Part shown: positions 10,128 through 23,176 of the stretch, piece after piece
Layout of the letters: every line of letters begins with the position of its first letter
Numbering within the stretch: position 1 is the stretch's first letter
Notes under the pieces: model-generated
Seen by the model: only the letters and a program-made list of their open reading frames with translations
Told to the model about the DNA's origin: nothing
Databases searched by the model: none
Position numbers and translations under genes: made by a program
From: Sporosarcina trichiuri
Lineage (GTDB): Bacteria; Bacillota; Bacilli; Bacillales_A; Planococcaceae
Direction: 5' to 3'
Length of the DNA: 64,000 nucleotides
NCBI RefSeq assembly: GCF_030406775.1
Contig: NZ_CP129119.1
Span: forward strand, 2,321,001 to 2,385,000

Positions 10128-10165
10128 AGGAACGCTCTCTTTCTATGGGGAATGTATCGTAAAAC

Positions 10166-10195
10166 GTAAAAACAAGCGCACGGCGTGCCGTGCGC
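10166..10195 (-). terminator. Rho-independent terminator after ctc
   Basis: A perfect 9-bp stem, GCGCACGGC/GCCGTGCGC, with a 2-base centre is followed on the minus strand by TTGTTTTTAC. It starts 9 bases past the ctc stop codon. Confidence 0.85.
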
Positions 10196-10203
10196 TCTTT
10201 GTA

Positions 10204-10839
10204 TTATTCGCTGTCTTTGTCTATTTCGTTGACGACTTCCGGTTCAGCTGTGCCGCCGGACTCTTCGTCAAGTGCGTCAAGCTCTTCCTCAGTACGCGGT
10301 GCAGAGACGAGAACGATCGTTTCGTCGTCTTCGTTCTGGATTTCGTACTTGGTCCCTTCACGCAGGTCGGATACTTGGATCGTATCTCCGATGTCCAGTT
10401 TTGACACGTCGACTTCGATGCTCTCCGGGATGTCCGAAGGTTTTGCTTTGACTTTCAGTTCCCAAAGCGGCTGCTGGACGACGCCGCCCGCTTTCTCACC
10501 CGGTGATGTGCCTGTGAGGTGGATCGTCACGTCGACCTCAAGCTCTTCCGACATGTTGATGGCGAGAAAGTCTGCGTGCTCGACTTTGCCTGTCAGGACA
10601 TCCGCCTGGTAATCGCCGAGCATGACGTCTATATCGTTTCCGTCCACCGATAGTTTGAACGCACCATTGCGGCCGTGTTCCTGAACGGTCTTGATGAGGT
10701 CGCGTTCTTCCACTGTGATCGGAGTGGATTCCGTTCTGAACCCGTATACGACGGAGGGCACTTTCCCCTCCTGGCGCAATTCGCGCAATGCTGACTGTGG
10801 AGCAGTTTCACGTTTTTCCGACTGTAATGCTGTACTCAT
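10204..10839 (-). CDS. ctc: 50S ribosomal protein L25/general stress protein Ctc
   Basis: A 211-residue L25/TL5/Ctc protein that binds 5S rRNA. The frame is open far upstream, but MSTALQSEKRETAPQSALRE at 10839 follows AGGGGAC at good spacing and is the family start. Residues 1-95 form the L25 domain (LRQEGKVPSVVYGFRTESTP); the remainder is the TL5 beta domain (ELEVDVTIHLTGTSPGEKAG, DIPESIEVDVSKLDIGDTI). A highly acidic tail (EEELDALDEESGGTAEPE) follows. In B. subtilis ctc is a sigma-B stress gene; I see no certain sigma-B promoter here. Confidence 0.95.
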   Translation of the reverse strand: MSTALQSEKRETAPQSALRELRQEGKVPSVVYGFRTESTPITVEERDLIKTVQEHGRNGAFKLSVDGNDIDVMLGDYQADVLTGKVEHADFLAINMSEELEVDVTIHLTGTSPGEKAGGVVQQPLWELKVKAKPSDIPESIEVDVSKLDIGDTIQVSDLREGTKYEIQNEDDETIVLVSAPRTEEELDALDEESGGTAEPEVVNEIDKDSE

Positions 10840-10942
10840 ATGCTCAGTCCCCTTTATAAAAGAAGTTTTCCTACATAGTAAATACCCGTTACATGACGTT
10901 CCAAACCCTGTCTGCCTGTTTCCAGCACGCTGCGCTGACGGC

Positions 10943-11902
10943 TCAGTCGAACAGTGTGCTGACGGATTTCTCTTCAAACACCCGGATGATCGCATCTCCG
11001 ATGAGGCGCGCAACGGACAGCTGCTTGATCTTCGGTGAGTGTTTGTCTTCCGGAAGCTCGATGGTGTTCGTGATGACCAGTTCCTTGATCTTCGAATCGT
11101 TGATGCGCTGGATGGCCGGTCCTGACAGGACAGGGTGCGTACAGCAGGCATAGACTTCCGTTGCGCCCGCTTCAACGATTGCATTGGCTCCGGCCGTGAT
11201 TGTGCCGGCCGTGTCGATGATGTCATCGATCAGGATGGCGATTTTGCCTTCGACCTGGCCGACAATGTTCATCACTTCACTGACGTTCGGTTTCGGACGG
11301 CGCTTATCGATGATCGCAATCGGCGCTTTCAGGCGGTCGGCCATTTTGCGGGCACGCGTCACGCCGCCGTGGTCAGGCGAGACGATGACGATATCGTCGC
11401 CTTTGAACCCTTGGTTTTTGAAGTGCTCGGACAGCAGCGGAACGGCCACCAGGTGGTCGATCGGGATATCGAAGAACCCTTGGATCTGCGGCGCATGGAG
11501 GTCCATCGCGATCACCCGGTCCGCTCCCGCTTTCTCCAGAAGGTTCGCAACGAGCTTGGCCGTGATCGGTTCACGGGAACGCGCTTTGCGGTCCTGGCGG
11601 GCATAGCCGTAATACGGCATGACGACATTGATCGTCCGGGCAGATGCACGGCGCAGTGCATCGATCATGATCAGAAGTTCCATCAGGTTATCGTTGACCG
11701 GGTAGGAAGTGGATTGGATGACGTATACGTCACAGCCGCGGATGCTTTCTTCGATATTGATCTGAACTTCACCGTCACTGAACCGTTTGACGGAACATTC
11801 ACCGAGCGGGCAGCCGATGAAATCTGCGACTTCTTTCGCCAGCGGTTCGTTTGCGTTCAGTGTGAAGATTTTCAGTTTGTGGTTCGGATATTGATTGGCC
11901 AT
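10943..11902 (-). CDS. prs: Ribose-phosphate pyrophosphokinase
   Basis: A 319-residue PRPP synthase (ribose 5-phosphate + ATP to PRPP + AMP), supplying purine, pyrimidine, His, Trp and NAD synthesis. Visible motifs: the ATP flexible loop region [20 protein letters not shown], the metal/PRPP segment [20 protein letters not shown], and the ribose phosphate loop [20 protein letters not shown]. Start [20 protein letters not shown] is the family start with AGGAGG upstream. It lies 15 bases downstream of glmU, as in B. subtilis. Confidence 0.98.
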   Translation of the reverse strand: MANQYPNHKLKIFTLNANEPLAKEVADFIGCPLGECSVKRFSDGEVQINIEESIRGCDVYVIQSTSYPVNDNLMELLIMIDALRRASARTINVVMPYYGYARQDRKARSREPITAKLVANLLEKAGADRVIAMDLHAPQIQGFFDIPIDHLVAVPLLSEHFKNQGFKGDDIVIVSPDHGGVTRARKMADRLKAPIAIIDKRRPKPNVSEVMNIVGQVEGKIAILIDDIIDTAGTITAGANAIVEAGATEVYACCTHPVLSGPAIQRINDSKIKELVITNTIELPEDKHSPKIKQLSVARLIGDAIIRVFEEKSVSTLFD

Positions 11903-11917
11903 GATGGACCTCCTGTT

Positions 11918-13291
11918 TTATCGTTTAGAGTTTAGTTTCGCTGCATAGCCTTCCTTGTTCTCTTGGCGGACCCGGGCGATGGCCAGGGAGTCTTCCGGGA
12001 CATCTTTCGTGACAGTGGATCCCGCGGCGACGTAGGAACCCTTGCCTACCTTGACCGGTGCGACCAGATTGGAATTGCAGCCAATGAACGCCTCGTCTTC
12101 GATTGTCGTCTTGAACTTGTTCTTACCGTCGTAGTTGACCGTGATCGAGCCGCAGCCGATGTTGACGGCGGAGCCGACGTCCGCATCCCCGATATAGCTG
12201 AGGTGGGATACCTTGCTGCCATTGCCGAATGTCGATTTCTTGATTTCCACGAAGTTGCCGACTTTGACATGGTCACCGAGTTCGGACTCGGGCCGGATGT
12301 GGGCGAACGGGCCTACAGCTGTATCGGCACCAATGATGCTCGACTTGACGACCGAGGAGTGCACCGTCGTCCGGTCGCCGATCGTGCTGTCCGTCAGGTG
12401 GCTGTTCGGGCCGATCACACATTCTTCACCGATGCGGCAAGCCCCTTCGATTAGTGTCCCCGGCTGGATGACGGTATCACGGCCGATTTCAGCATCCGCG
12501 CTGATGACTGCCGTATCAGGTGAAATGATCGTCACACCGTTCCGCATATGTGTTTCCGCTATCCGGCGGCGCATGACCGCTTCCGCCTGTGACAGGACGA
12601 CCCGGTCATTGACGCCGAGCGTTTCACTGAAGTCTTCACAGGCATATGCGCCAATCAGGGATCCTTCCGACTGGAGGATGCCGATGACGTCCGGCAGATA
12701 GTATTCCCCTTGTGCATTGTCGTTCTTCACTTTTTTCAGTGCTTCGAACAATGCCCGGTTATCGAAGCAGTACGTACCGGTGTTGATCTCCCGGACGGCC
12801 TGTTCCTCAGGGGTGGCATCCTTCTGTTCAACGTTGCGCAGCACTTCCCCGTTTTCCCCGCGGATGATCCGGCCATAGCCTGCCGGGTTGTCTGCAATCG
12901 CGGTCAGGATGGTCGCTTTTGCGCCAAGTTCCCGGTGCTCACGGACAAGGGCCTCCATCGTCTCCGAGCGGATCAGCGGCGTGTCTCCGCAGACGACAAG
13001 TGTCGTGCCATCCAGATCGCCGAGCAGCTGTTCCGCCTGCTGTACCGCATGCGCAGTCCCGAGCTGCTCATCCTGCAGGACGTATTCACTTTTGGAACCG
13101 AGAGTCTGTTCCACTTTTTCTGCTCCATGGCCGACAACGGTGACGACACGGTCCGCCCCGATGCCTCTGACGTGATCGATGACGTGCTCCACCATCGGTT
13201 TCCCGCAAACCGGGTGCAGCACTTTATATAAATTCGACTTCATGCGTGTTCCCTGGCCTGCTGCCAGTACGATTGCATATGTACTTGTCAT
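11918..13291 (-). CDS. glmU: Bifunctional UDP-GlcNAc pyrophosphorylase/GlcN-1-P acetyltransferase GlmU
   Basis: A 457-residue bifunctional enzyme making UDP-GlcNAc for peptidoglycan and teichoic acids. Residues 1-230 are the uridylyltransferase ([33 protein letters not shown]). Residues about 250-457 form a left-handed beta helix of hexapeptide repeats ([40 protein letters not shown]) with the acetyltransferase site ([19 protein letters not shown]). The order spoVG-glmU-prs-ctc-pth matches B. subtilis. Confidence 0.98.
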   Translation of the reverse strand: MTSTYAIVLAAGQGTRMKSNLYKVLHPVCGKPMVEHVIDHVRGIGADRVVTVVGHGAEKVEQTLGSKSEYVLQDEQLGTAHAVQQAEQLLGDLDGTTLVVCGDTPLIRSETMEALVREHRELGAKATILTAIADNPAGYGRIIRGENGEVLRNVEQKDATPEEQAVREINTGTYCFDNRALFEALKKVKNDNAQGEYYLPDVIGILQSEGSLIGAYACEDFSETLGVNDRVVLSQAEAVMRRRIAETHMRNGVTIISPDTAVISADAEIGRDTVIQPGTLIEGACRIGEECVIGPNSHLTDSTIGDRTTVHSSVVKSSIIGADTAVGPFAHIRPESELGDHVKVGNFVEIKKSTFGNGSKVSHLSYIGDADVGSAVNIGCGSITVNYDGKNKFKTTIEDEAFIGCNSNLVAPVKVGKGSYVAAGSTVTKDVPEDSLAIARVRQENKEGYAAKLNSKR

Positions 13292-13433
13292 GAGCTGTCC
13301 CCCATCCTAGATTTCATATTAGACTATAGCCGACACAGCAGTGATTTTCAACTATTGCCGCTTGACAATTTATGCATAGTGTCTTATTATTATTGGCTTT
13401 TTCGGATGACAAACCGCTCAGCGCTCGCCAATA

Positions 13434-13461
13434 GAGCCGCAAGCGGGCAGGCTTGCGGCTC
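13434..13461. terminator. Perfect 11-bp hairpin between spoVG and glmU
   Basis: GAGCCGCAAGC and GCTTGCGGCTC pair perfectly around GGGCAG. It lies about 28 bases past the spoVG stop codon, in the roughly 200-base gap before glmU. There is no T-run on either side, so it is a weak intrinsic terminator at best; a processing or attenuation role in the glmU leader is possible. I see nothing else in this gap. Confidence 0.5.
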
Positions 13462-13488
13462 TGTGACAATTTACCGACAGATTCAGTT

Positions 13489-13767
13489 TCACACAGGTGC
13501 CGGATCCAGAACTTCTTCCTCGGCATGGTAGACCTGCAATACAGCATCCTGGACTTTCATCCGTGCGTCCGGATTGATGGGATGTGCGATGTCGCGGAAT
13601 TCCCCATCCGGCGTCCGCTTGCTCGGCATGGCCACGAACAGGCCGGCATTCCCCTCGATGATCCGGATATCATGGATGACGAATTCGTCGTCGATTGTAA
13701 TGGATGCGATCGCCCGCATCCTTCCCGTTGTCTCCACCTTGCGCAGCCGTACATTCGTTACTTGCAT
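13489..13767 (-). CDS. spoVG: Septation/RNA-binding regulator SpoVG
   Basis: A 92-residue SpoVG-family protein. The start chosen, [20 protein letters not shown] at 13767, matches the family N-terminus; upstream in-frame starts (13776 ATG, 13794 TTG) would add residues absent in homologues. The core is almost invariant: [20 protein letters not shown]. SpoVG is a nucleic-acid-binding protein affecting septation, sporulation and RNA regulation. In B. subtilis its promoter uses sigma-H. An AAGGGATT ... GAAC arrangement upstream (about 13811-13835, minus) is only a weak sigma-H candidate. Confidence 0.95.
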   Translation of the reverse strand: MQVTNVRLRKVETTGRMRAIASITIDDEFVIHDIRIIEGNAGLFVAMPSKRTPDGEFRDIAHPINPDARMKVQDAVLQVYHAEEEVLDPAPV

Positions 13768-13873
13768 ATCCCTTTCCATTCCCCTTTCTGACAAAACGTG
13801 TTCTTGTATAAGTTCTACATAGACTCCCGAATCCCTTTATGGGAATTTAAATTTTTCCGACTATTCCATGTGC

Positions 13874-13919
13874 AAAAAAGCTGCCCGCCCATCAGCAGAG
13901 GCTGACAGTCCGAGCAGCT
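13874..13919 (-). terminator. Rho-independent terminator after yabJ
   Basis: On the minus strand AGCTGC ... GCAGCT encloses an inner GTCAGC/GCTGAT-type helix and is followed by six T residues. It lies 12 bases past yabJ and insulates spoVG, which has its own promoter region. Confidence 0.8.
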
Positions 13920-13930
13920 GTACATGCCGC

Positions 13931-14305
13931 TTACCCAGCGACTGCAATTACTTCGATTTCGACTTTCACATCTTTCGGCAGACGTGCGACTTCCACGGTT
14001 GCACGTGCAGGGGTATGCTCCCCGAAATGGCGGGCGTAAACATCGTTCAGCGCGCCGAATTCGTTCATGTCCTTGATGAAGACCGTCGCCTTGACGACCT
14101 GTCCGAGTGAAGAGCCGGCTTCCGCCAGTACAGCCTTCAGGTTTTCGAACACCTGGTCCGTCTGTTCTTCGATTGTCGCACCGGCAAGCTCACCGTTTGC
14201 AAGCAATGGGATCTGGCCTGATGTGTAAACCATGCCGTTCACTTTGACCGCTTGTGCATAGGGGCCGATCGCCTTCGGTGCCTTCTCTGTCGCTACGTAG
14301 TCCAT
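13931..14305 (-). CDS. yabJ: RidA family enamine/imine deaminase YabJ
   Basis: A 124-residue YjgF/YER057c/RidA protein. The frame extends upstream, but [20 protein letters not shown] at 14305 is the family start and sits next to the purR stop. Core motifs: [27 protein letters not shown], and the substrate-arginine segment [20 protein letters not shown]. RidA enzymes hydrolyse reactive 2-aminoacrylate and other enamines. It is co-transcribed with purR, as in B. subtilis. Confidence 0.96.
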   Translation of the reverse strand: MDYVATEKAPKAIGPYAQAVKVNGMVYTSGQIPLLANGELAGATIEEQTDQVFENLKAVLAEAGSSLGQVVKATVFIKDMNEFGALNDVYARHFGEHTPARATVEVARLPKDVKVEIEVIAVAG

Positions 14306-14306
14306 C

Positions 14307-15134
14307 TTATTCTCCGCCTTCCGAAAAGTAGTTGCCTTCCTCGAGTTCAATCGTCCGGTCGACCTCATTCACACTGCGCAATTTCACCAGTGATCTGTAC
14401 GTTTCCTTCAGCACCCGCTCCGAGTGCTCGGATTCGACCAATACAGCCGCTCCTGCCACTTGGCAATCGAACTCTTCGACGAGGTTCCGCATGCCGAGCA
14501 TCGTGCCGCCGGCTTTCATGAAGTCATCGGTGATCAGTACACGCTGACCGCTTTTCATGCTGCGTTTCGACAGGACCATCGTCTGGATGCGGCGGGCCGA
14601 CCCCGAAACGTAATTGATACTCACCGTGGAGCCTTCCGTCACCTTGCTGTCACGCCGAACGATGACGACCGGCACATTCAGATGATGTGCGATCGCATGG
14701 GCGATCGGAATGCCTTTCGTCGCCACGGTCATGATGACATCGATCCCGCTGTCCGCAAACGCTGCCGCGAACAGGCGCCCGACACTGTCCATAAGCCGCG
14801 GATTGCCGAGCAGGTCGGTCATATATAAATAGCCGCCGGGCAGCAGACGGTCCGTATGGCCCAGTTCTTCCATGAGCTGGGCGATGACACCATGTGCCGC
14901 CTCTTCAGACATAAGAGGAATATATTTCACGCCGCCGGCAGCACCCGAAACGGTCAGCAGCCTGCCTGCACCGCTCGTTTCGAACGTCTCTTTCACGATG
15001 GTCAGATCTTCGCTGATGGACGACTTCGCCGACTGGAACCGTTCAGAAAAAACAGTGAGCGGGATGAGCTGGTGGGGGTGTTCCAGCAAATGGCGAGTCA
15101 TCTCGATGAGACGTTCACTCCGCTTCCACTTCAT
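14307..15134 (-). CDS. purR: Purine operon repressor PurR
   Basis: A 275-residue repressor. Residues 1-75 form a winged helix ([34 protein letters not shown]); the remainder is a type I PRPP-binding domain ([13 protein letters not shown]). PRPP is the inducer in the Bacillus family. The ATG at 15134 follows AGGAG 9 bases upstream; the frame includes a TTG three codons earlier with no room for a ribosome binding site. It lies between ispE and yabJ, as expected. Confidence 0.96.
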   Translation of the reverse strand: MKWKRSERLIEMTRHLLEHPHQLIPLTVFSERFQSAKSSISEDLTIVKETFETSGAGRLLTVSGAAGGVKYIPLMSEEAAHGVIAQLMEELGHTDRLLPGGYLYMTDLLGNPRLMDSVGRLFAAAFADSGIDVIMTVATKGIPIAHAIAHHLNVPVVIVRRDSKVTEGSTVSINYVSGSARRIQTMVLSKRSMKSGQRVLITDDFMKAGGTMLGMRNLVEEFDCQVAGAAVLVESEHSERVLKETYRSLVKLRSVNEVDRTIELEEGNYFSEGGE

Positions 15135-15192
15135 GGCCAACAACTCCTAAAACCCGAATATTCTATATCTAGACTACCATAATCATCTGTCT

Positions 15193-16062
15193 TCAAGCAA
15201 GATGGGTCCGTTCGCCCATCATCCGCACAGCGTAGACTTCCGGACAGAAGCCTTTCAGTCCGTTATAGACACGGGCCACCTGGGATTCATGCTGCACAAA
15301 CCCGAACACTGTCGGTCCGCTTCCGCTCATCAGCACGGCATCCGCACCGAATTTCAGCATCTGCTCCTTCAGGACGGCCACTTGGGGATGGAGGCGCATT
15401 GTGACCGGTTCGAGTGCGTTGCCGAGAAGGCTGCACATCGCATCATAGTCACCAGACGCCAGAGCCGCCATCATGCCCGCTGTATCCGGATGATGGATGG
15501 ATTGCACGTCGAGGGCACCGTATATGTCCGCGGTCGAGACGGAAATGGCCGGTTTTGCCAAAATGACCCAGCAGTTCGGCGGAACGTCCAAGTGCCGGAT
15601 CTTTTCCCCGCGGCCGGATGCAAGCGCTGTGCCGCCGTAGACACAGAAGGGGATGTCCGAGCCGATCTGGCCGCCGAGCTCCGCCAGCTCGTCCAGCGTC
15701 AAGCCGAGGTTCCACAGACGGTTCAGACCGCGCAGTGTCGCAGCAGCATCCGAGCTTCCGCCTGCCAGACCCGCAGCGACCGGTATATGTTTGTCCAATG
15801 TAATTTCAACGCCTTCAGTCACGTGATGCCGCTTCCGCAGCAGATCAGCGGCCTGCCATGCGAGATTCCGCTTATCATTCGGGACATACCGCTCGGATGA
15901 GCGGATGATGATGCCGCGGTCGAGCGGTTTCAGCCAGACACGGTCTGCAAGATCCACCGTCGTCATGATCATTTCGACTTCATGGTAGCCGTCCGGCCGT
16001 TTCTGCAGGACATCGAGCGTTAGATTTATTTTTGCGGGCGCTTTTTCAGATATCATACTCAT
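15193..16062 (-). CDS. ispE: 4-diphosphocytidyl-2-C-methyl-D-erythritol kinase
   Basis: A 289-residue GHMP kinase of the MEP isoprenoid pathway that phosphorylates CDP-ME with ATP. The chosen ATG ([20 protein letters not shown]) at 16062 has GGAGG 7 bases upstream and gives the B. subtilis length. Motifs: [12 protein letters not shown] (motif 1), the ATP loop [20 protein letters not shown], and [13 protein letters not shown] near the C-terminus. Upstream lies sspF, downstream purR. Confidence 0.97.
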   Translation of the reverse strand: MSMISEKAPAKINLTLDVLQKRPDGYHEVEMIMTTVDLADRVWLKPLDRGIIIRSSERYVPNDKRNLAWQAADLLRKRHHVTEGVEITLDKHIPVAAGLAGGSSDAAATLRGLNRLWNLGLTLDELAELGGQIGSDIPFCVYGGTALASGRGEKIRHLDVPPNCWVILAKPAISVSTADIYGALDVQSIHHPDTAGMMAALASGDYDAMCSLLGNALEPVTMRLHPQVAVLKEQMLKFGADAVLMSGSGPTVFGFVQHESQVARVYNGLKGFCPEVYAVRMMGERTHLA

Positions 16063-16140
16063 CTGGCTGCCTCCATTCAAACTTCATTGCCCCCTATTTT
16101 ACCATAGGCGCAAATAAAAATGCCGGGTTTGTGCAAAGAG

Positions 16141-16190
16141 CACAAAAAAAAGCCGGGCCCGCACGATTGTGCAGAACCACAGCTTCTTCT
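16141..16190 (-). terminator. Possible terminator between sspF and ispE
   Basis: On the minus strand a GCACAATCGTGC hairpin is followed by GGGCCCGGC and eight T residues; a second GTGC/GCAC hairpin lies just downstream. The geometry is not clean, so this is a weak call for the end of the sspF transcript. Confidence 0.4.
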
Positions 16191-16232
16191 GTCAGCCATT
16201 CGTTGGATTTGGGTTATGCAGCACTGGTCCTC

Positions 16233-16418
16233 TTAGTGCGGCCGTTCCTGCTCCGAGAGTCCCCGTTGTGCCATCTCAATCGCGCGCTTCACCATATTAC
16301 CGGCATCCCGCGATTTGATGCCTCCCCACCCTTCACGCTCGACCACATCGTAAAATCCAAGTTCCTTCGCAATTTCCACCTTCAGCTGCTCAGACATTAC
16401 GCCATTCCGTTTCGCCAT
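16233..16418 (-). CDS. sspF: Alpha/beta-type small acid-soluble spore protein SspF
   Basis: A 61-residue DNA-binding spore protein. Both alpha/beta SASP signatures are visible: [24 protein letters not shown] sequence ([20 protein letters not shown]) and [20 protein letters not shown]. These proteins coat and protect spore DNA. Position between veg and ispE is that of B. subtilis sspF. Its presence supports a spore-forming host. Expression is expected from a sigma-G promoter in the forespore; I could not assign one confidently in the 16419-16466 stretch. Confidence 0.93.
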   Translation of the reverse strand: MAKRNGVMSEQLKVEIAKELGFYDVVEREGWGGIKSRDAGNMVKRAIEMAQRGLSEQERPH

Positions 16419-16466
16419 TCAGGTTTCCTCCTTATTGGCTGACGACCGTAGCATGACCGGAAGGAA

Positions 16467-16512
16467 CGAAAAAACACCCCGTAATACTTTCCAGAGGAAA
16501 GTTTGGGGTGTT
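16467..16512 (-). terminator. Rho-independent terminator after veg
   Basis: On the minus strand AACACCCC and GGGGTGTT flank an inner ACTTTCC/GGAAAGT helix and run into TTTTTTCG. It begins 34 bases after the veg stop codon. Confidence 0.9.
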
Positions 16513-16545
16513 TCGGTAAAATTGAATTCGCTGATAGTAAAAGTG

Positions 16546-16812
16546 CTATTTAATCTCAAACGCTGTGGTGTCTCCACCGTCCAGTATCGTTATTTCAACC
16601 GCTTCGGTCAAAATATCCGCATAACTGTATGATACCCGTTCAAACGCATTTTCGTCCTGATCAAGTTCCACTACAAATACTGCACGATACGTGTCACGAA
16701 GGATTCCAGCTCGTTCGATCGTCTTCTTCCGACCGCCGTTTGCACGAAGGTGCATACGTTTTCCCAAGTGAGCATCCAATGACTTCTTAATGTCCGCTAA
16801 TGTTTTTGGCAT
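16546..16812 (-). CDS. veg: Veg protein
   Basis: An 88-residue protein of the Veg family (KOW/SH3-like barrel): [20 protein letters not shown], then [20 protein letters not shown] and [20 protein letters not shown]. In B. subtilis Veg is made at very high level in vegetative cells, stimulates biofilm matrix genes and affects spore outgrowth. It has a strong sigma-A promoter and its own terminator, so it forms a single-gene unit as in B. subtilis. Confidence 0.95.
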   Translation of the reverse strand: MPKTLADIKKSLDAHLGKRMHLRANGGRKKTIERAGILRDTYRAVFVVELDQDENAFERVSYSYADILTEAVEITILDGGDTTAFEIK

Positions 16813-16836
16813 GTCGCTTCCACCTCACTATGTATT

Positions 16837-16865
16837 ATCATAACACAGTGAAAAAGTTCTGTCAA
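16837..16865 (-). promoter_or_regulatory. Strong sigma-A promoter of veg
   Basis: On the minus strand a perfect -35 TTGACA (16865-16860) and a -10 TATGAT (16842-16837) are spaced by 17 bases. An A/T-rich stretch upstream resembles an UP element. This mirrors the very strong veg promoter of B. subtilis. Confidence 0.9.
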
Positions 16866-17006
16866 TTAAAACTTTAAATTTTAACAGGTTGAATTTAGCT
16901 TTGTCAATGCTTTTAGTCTAGTTTTTTACGTTTCGACATTCTTTTTTCCTCAGAATCGTCATATTTGCTTTATTCGGTAAAATCCTTAGTGTCAAGGAGA
17001 TGCAGA

Positions 17007-17132
17007 AGCGCTCATTTCCCGGTGCGAACCGATCAATTACGACGGCTGACCGCTCCATACTCACCGCCAAGCGATCAATTCCCGTGCAGAACCGATCATT
17101 CACTCCTGCCAGCCGCTGGATTCCATTCCCTC
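17007..17132. repeat. Six degenerate 21-bp tandem direct repeats
   Basis: Six consecutive units of exactly 21 bp run from 17007 to 17132. Each starts with RCCGMTC-like sequence: AGCGCTCATT, ACCGATCAAT, ACCGCTCCAT, AGCGATCAAT, ACCGATCATT, GCCGCTGGAT. The second half of each unit is more variable and C/G-rich. The array fills the gap between rsmA and veg where B. subtilis has yabG. The 21-bp period makes a spurious minus-strand frame show a seven-residue periodicity. Its CCGCTCAT-like core is shared with the array at 60831-60970. Confidence 0.75.
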
Positions 17133-17152
17133 GCACGGCTGCCCCCTTCCAT

Positions 17153-17197
17153 GAAAAAAAGCAGACGGCCAGGCGGATTCTCCCCCGGCAATCTGCT
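17153..17197 (-). terminator. Probable terminator after rsmA
   Basis: On the minus strand AGCAGA and TCTGCT flank an inner GCCGGG/CCGCCTGGC helix and are followed by seven T residues. It lies about 22 bases past the rsmA stop codon. Confidence 0.7.
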
Positions 17198-17218
17198 CCC
17201 TTTTGTAAAGCAAGCACC

Positions 17219-18672
<1,454 letters not shown>

Positions 18673-18794
18673 TGTATTCCTCTTTCCTCTGCTGTATGCG
18701 GACGGCGTGTTGCGTCTGCTCATTATGTGACTCAGCTGATGAACCAATTTTACCGGCTGTACGGACGGTTGTACAGAAAACCATGAAACGGACA

Positions 18795-18828
18795 ACAATC
18801 CGCATAGCAGGAATGCCATGCGGATTGT
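18795..18828 (-). terminator. Hairpin downstream of yabE
   Basis: ACAATCCGCAT and ATGCGGATTGT form a perfect 11-bp stem with a 12-base loop. On the minus strand only TGTTGTCC follows, so termination would be weak. It lies between yabE and rnmV. Confidence 0.5.
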
Positions 18829-18861
18829 ACCGGAATTGCTGTATCCAATTGTATGGCACGG

Positions 18862-20148
18862 TCAGTTCAGCACTTTGACCTTGACCTGGCGCCGGCCGAA
18901 TTGCCGGGCAGCTGCGTTGTTCGGCACGTGCAGATCGATCCGGTTGCCTTTGATGGCACCGCCCGTATCTCCTGCGATTGCGTAGCCGTATCCTTCCACC
19001 CACACTTTCGAGCCGAGGGGGATGACACCCGGGTCAACAGCGATCACTTTCATGCCCGGATTTGCTGCAAGGTTGATGCCCGTTGCTGTGATTCCGCTGC
19101 AGCCAGTACAGTGCGCTGTGTAGGCAGTGGCATTCATGTACATCACCTTGCCGGATTCTCCGCCATTTCCACGGGAAACAGATGTCTTCGCAGAAGCGGT
19201 CGTCACTGCCGGCTGTTTAGCTGCCGCAGCTGCTTTAACTGTTTTCACCGACTTCGCAGCAGGTGCACTTGCAATTTCCACTTTTGCGCCGACTGATACC
19301 ACTTTCGGCTTCGGATGGGAGACGACGTGCTCCCGGATCAATTTGCGCGATACTTCTTTGCCGTTTTCTTTGACGATTTCGAATCTCTTCCTGACTTTCC
19401 CCTTCTGTCCTTTTGCGACCACTTTTTCGCGGCCTTTCAGCAGGGTTTCATCAGCCCGTGTCTTCACGTCGAAATCCGTCGTCTCTTCCACTACATCGGT
19501 GACCTTTTCCACACGAACAACCGAAATAACCGATTTCGGAAGTACAAGCTTCTGCTTGTCGCCTTCCACACGATCCAGTTCACTCAACTGGACGTTTTCG
19601 TTCTTTAAAAAGTCAGCGACCGTAGTCGAAGTGGACCATACTTTCTTCGCCTTGCTGCCGTCCTTCAATGTCACCTGGAACGCCTTGTCGACAGTGATCT
19701 CCCCGTCTTCACCGACCTTACTGTCCAGAGCAGGAGTTACCGCGTCGTGTTCCGACAGTTCGACGCCCGCTTCCTTCAGCACGGAGCCAACCGTCGACTC
19801 GGTTGTCCAGATTGTCGTTGTATCATTGTTCATGTTGACCGCCACCGGATTCGCTTTCTTCCAGTCGATCGACATACCGTCTTCGACCGGCGTATCCGCT
19901 GCCGGTGTTACGGCATCATGTGAGCCGACCTTTATGTCCTGCAGCGCCAGGACGTCCGCCACTGTGGCTGCATGCGTCTTGAGTTCGATGGTCTTTCCAT
20001 CTGCCGCAATGCTGATGTTTTTCTTCGTGCCCTCATACAGGACAAGAGAAAGAACAGTCACAAAAACCGCAAGCACTGCTATGCCGGCTGCGATTTTCTG
20101 TATTCTCAATGATTGAAAGAATCGATTGCCTGTGGTTCTTTTCGTCAT
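18862..20148 (-). CDS. yabE: Cell-wall-binding resuscitation-promoting-factor-like protein YabE
   Basis: A 428-residue exported protein. A basic start and a signal-anchor helix (about residues 17-40, AAGIAVLAVFVTVLSLVLYE) precede three DUF348 ubiquitin-like repeats (TVADVLALQDIKVGSHDAVT; TVGSVLKEAGVELSEHDAVT; TVADFLKNENVQLSELDRVE). A G5 domain follows (about 215-285), then an Ala/Lys linker and a C-terminal 3D domain (MNATAYTAHCTGCSGITATG ... IAVDPGVIPLGSKVWVEGYG ... AGDTGGAIKGNRIDLHVP) whose aspartates form the MltA-like catalytic centre. It is a putative peptidoglycan lytic enzyme of the YabE/YocH group. Confidence 0.93.
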   Translation of the reverse strand: MTKRTTGNRFFQSLRIQKIAAGIAVLAVFVTVLSLVLYEGTKKNISIAADGKTIELKTHAATVADVLALQDIKVGSHDAVTPAADTPVEDGMSIDWKKANPVAVNMNNDTTTIWTTESTVGSVLKEAGVELSEHDAVTPALDSKVGEDGEITVDKAFQVTLKDGSKAKKVWSTSTTVADFLKNENVQLSELDRVEGDKQKLVLPKSVISVVRVEKVTDVVEETTDFDVKTRADETLLKGREKVVAKGQKGKVRKRFEIVKENGKEVSRKLIREHVVSHPKPKVVSVGAKVEIASAPAAKSVKTVKAAAAAKQPAVTTASAKTSVSRGNGGESGKVMYMNATAYTAHCTGCSGITATGINLAANPGMKVIAVDPGVIPLGSKVWVEGYGYAIAGDTGGAIKGNRIDLHVPNNAAARQFGRRQVKVKVLN

Positions 20149-20233
20149 TAACGTTTCTCCTCCTTAATCACTCGGCTGATTATATAGACCCTCTTTTGCA
20201 CTGTCAACCGATCGACCTTTCCTGCATGAGAAC

Positions 20234-20273
20234 GCCGGAAGGCTGCTGCAGTCAGGCTGTGCAGGCTTCCGGC
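20234..20273 (-). terminator. Hairpin after tatD
   Basis: GCCGGAAG and CTTCCGGC form the outer stem of a long imperfect hairpin (CTGCAC/GTGCAG-type inner pairs) 9 bases beyond the tatD stop codon. A T-run is absent, so its terminator role is uncertain. Confidence 0.45.
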
Positions 20274-20281
20274 TCGTACGG

Positions 20282-21049
20282 TCAGTCGATGGCGAACAGG
20301 TTCATGGCATTCCGGGTCGTTGTTTCCGCGACTTCCTCAGCCGAGATTCCTTTCAGTTCCGCAATCTGGTCGGCAACGAGTGCTACGTAGGCGGGTTCGT
20401 TCCGTTTTCCGCGGTGCGGATGCGGCGCAAGGTACGGCGCATCGGTCTCGACCAGCAGATGCTCGAGCGGTATTTCAGCCGCCACCTCTTTCGGCATCCG
20501 GGCATTTTTGAAGGTCACCGGACCGCCGAGCGAGATCATGAAATTCATGTCGATGCATTGGTGTGCAGTCTCCACGCTGCCGCTGTAGCAGTGCATGATG
20601 CCGCCGGTGAGGTGCGCCTCCTCTTCCTGCAGGATCCGGACCACGTCACCAGTGGCATCACGATTATGGATAATGACCGGCAGCTTCACTTTCTGCGCCA
20701 GCCGGATCTGCTTCCGGAACAGCGCCTGCTGGACATCCTTCGGGGACTTATCCCAGTGGTAGTCGAGACCGGTCTCTCCGATGCCGACGACTTTCGGATG
20801 GGCTGCCAGCTCCTCGATCCATTTCAGATCTTCCTCTGTGCAGTCGATGGCATCAACCGGATGCCAGCCGACCACTGCGTAGATGAACTCATGCACTTCT
20901 GCGAGTTCCATGGCTTTCGTAATGGTGGGACGGTCGAAACCGACCACGACCATACGTTCCACGCCAGCGTCCAGTGCACGCTGGATGACCTCGTCTATAT
21001 CATCTTCATATTGGTCTGCATTCAAGTGGACATGGGTATCGATCAACAT
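20282..21049 (-). CDS. tatD: TatD family metal-dependent DNase
   Basis: A 255-residue TIM-barrel metallohydrolase (YabD in B. subtilis). The ATG at 21049 (MLIDTHVHLNADQYEDDIDE) has GAGG 8 bases upstream; the longer frame lacks such a site. Metal ligands appear as DTHVHLN, GIGETGLDYHWD, PVIIHNRDATGD and GIMHCYSG, and LLVETDAPYLAP closes the barrel. TatD proteins are 3'-5' DNases linked to DNA repair and cell-death turnover. It is downstream of metG, separated by a terminator. Confidence 0.96.
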   Translation of the reverse strand: MLIDTHVHLNADQYEDDIDEVIQRALDAGVERMVVVGFDRPTITKAMELAEVHEFIYAVVGWHPVDAIDCTEEDLKWIEELAAHPKVVGIGETGLDYHWDKSPKDVQQALFRKQIRLAQKVKLPVIIHNRDATGDVVRILQEEEAHLTGGIMHCYSGSVETAHQCIDMNFMISLGGPVTFKNARMPKEVAAEIPLEHLLVETDAPYLAPHPHRGKRNEPAYVALVADQIAELKGISAEEVAETTTRNAMNLFAID

Positions 21050-21128
21050 CTCTATCGCCTCACAATGGTTATAGTCTAAAGCATCCTCTTTACACGGATA
21101 TCGCAATTACATTACAAAACGATGACAA

Positions 21129-21171
21129 CAAAAATAGGACAGCGGACCTTTTCTTGAGTCCGCTGCCCTAT
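21129..21171 (-). terminator. Rho-independent terminator after metG
   Basis: On the minus strand ATAGGGCAGCGGAC pairs with GTCCGCTGTCCTAT (one mismatch), followed by TTTTTG. It starts 2 bases after the metG stop codon. Confidence 0.9.
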
Positions 21172-21172
21172 A

Positions 21173-23176
<2,004 letters not shown>

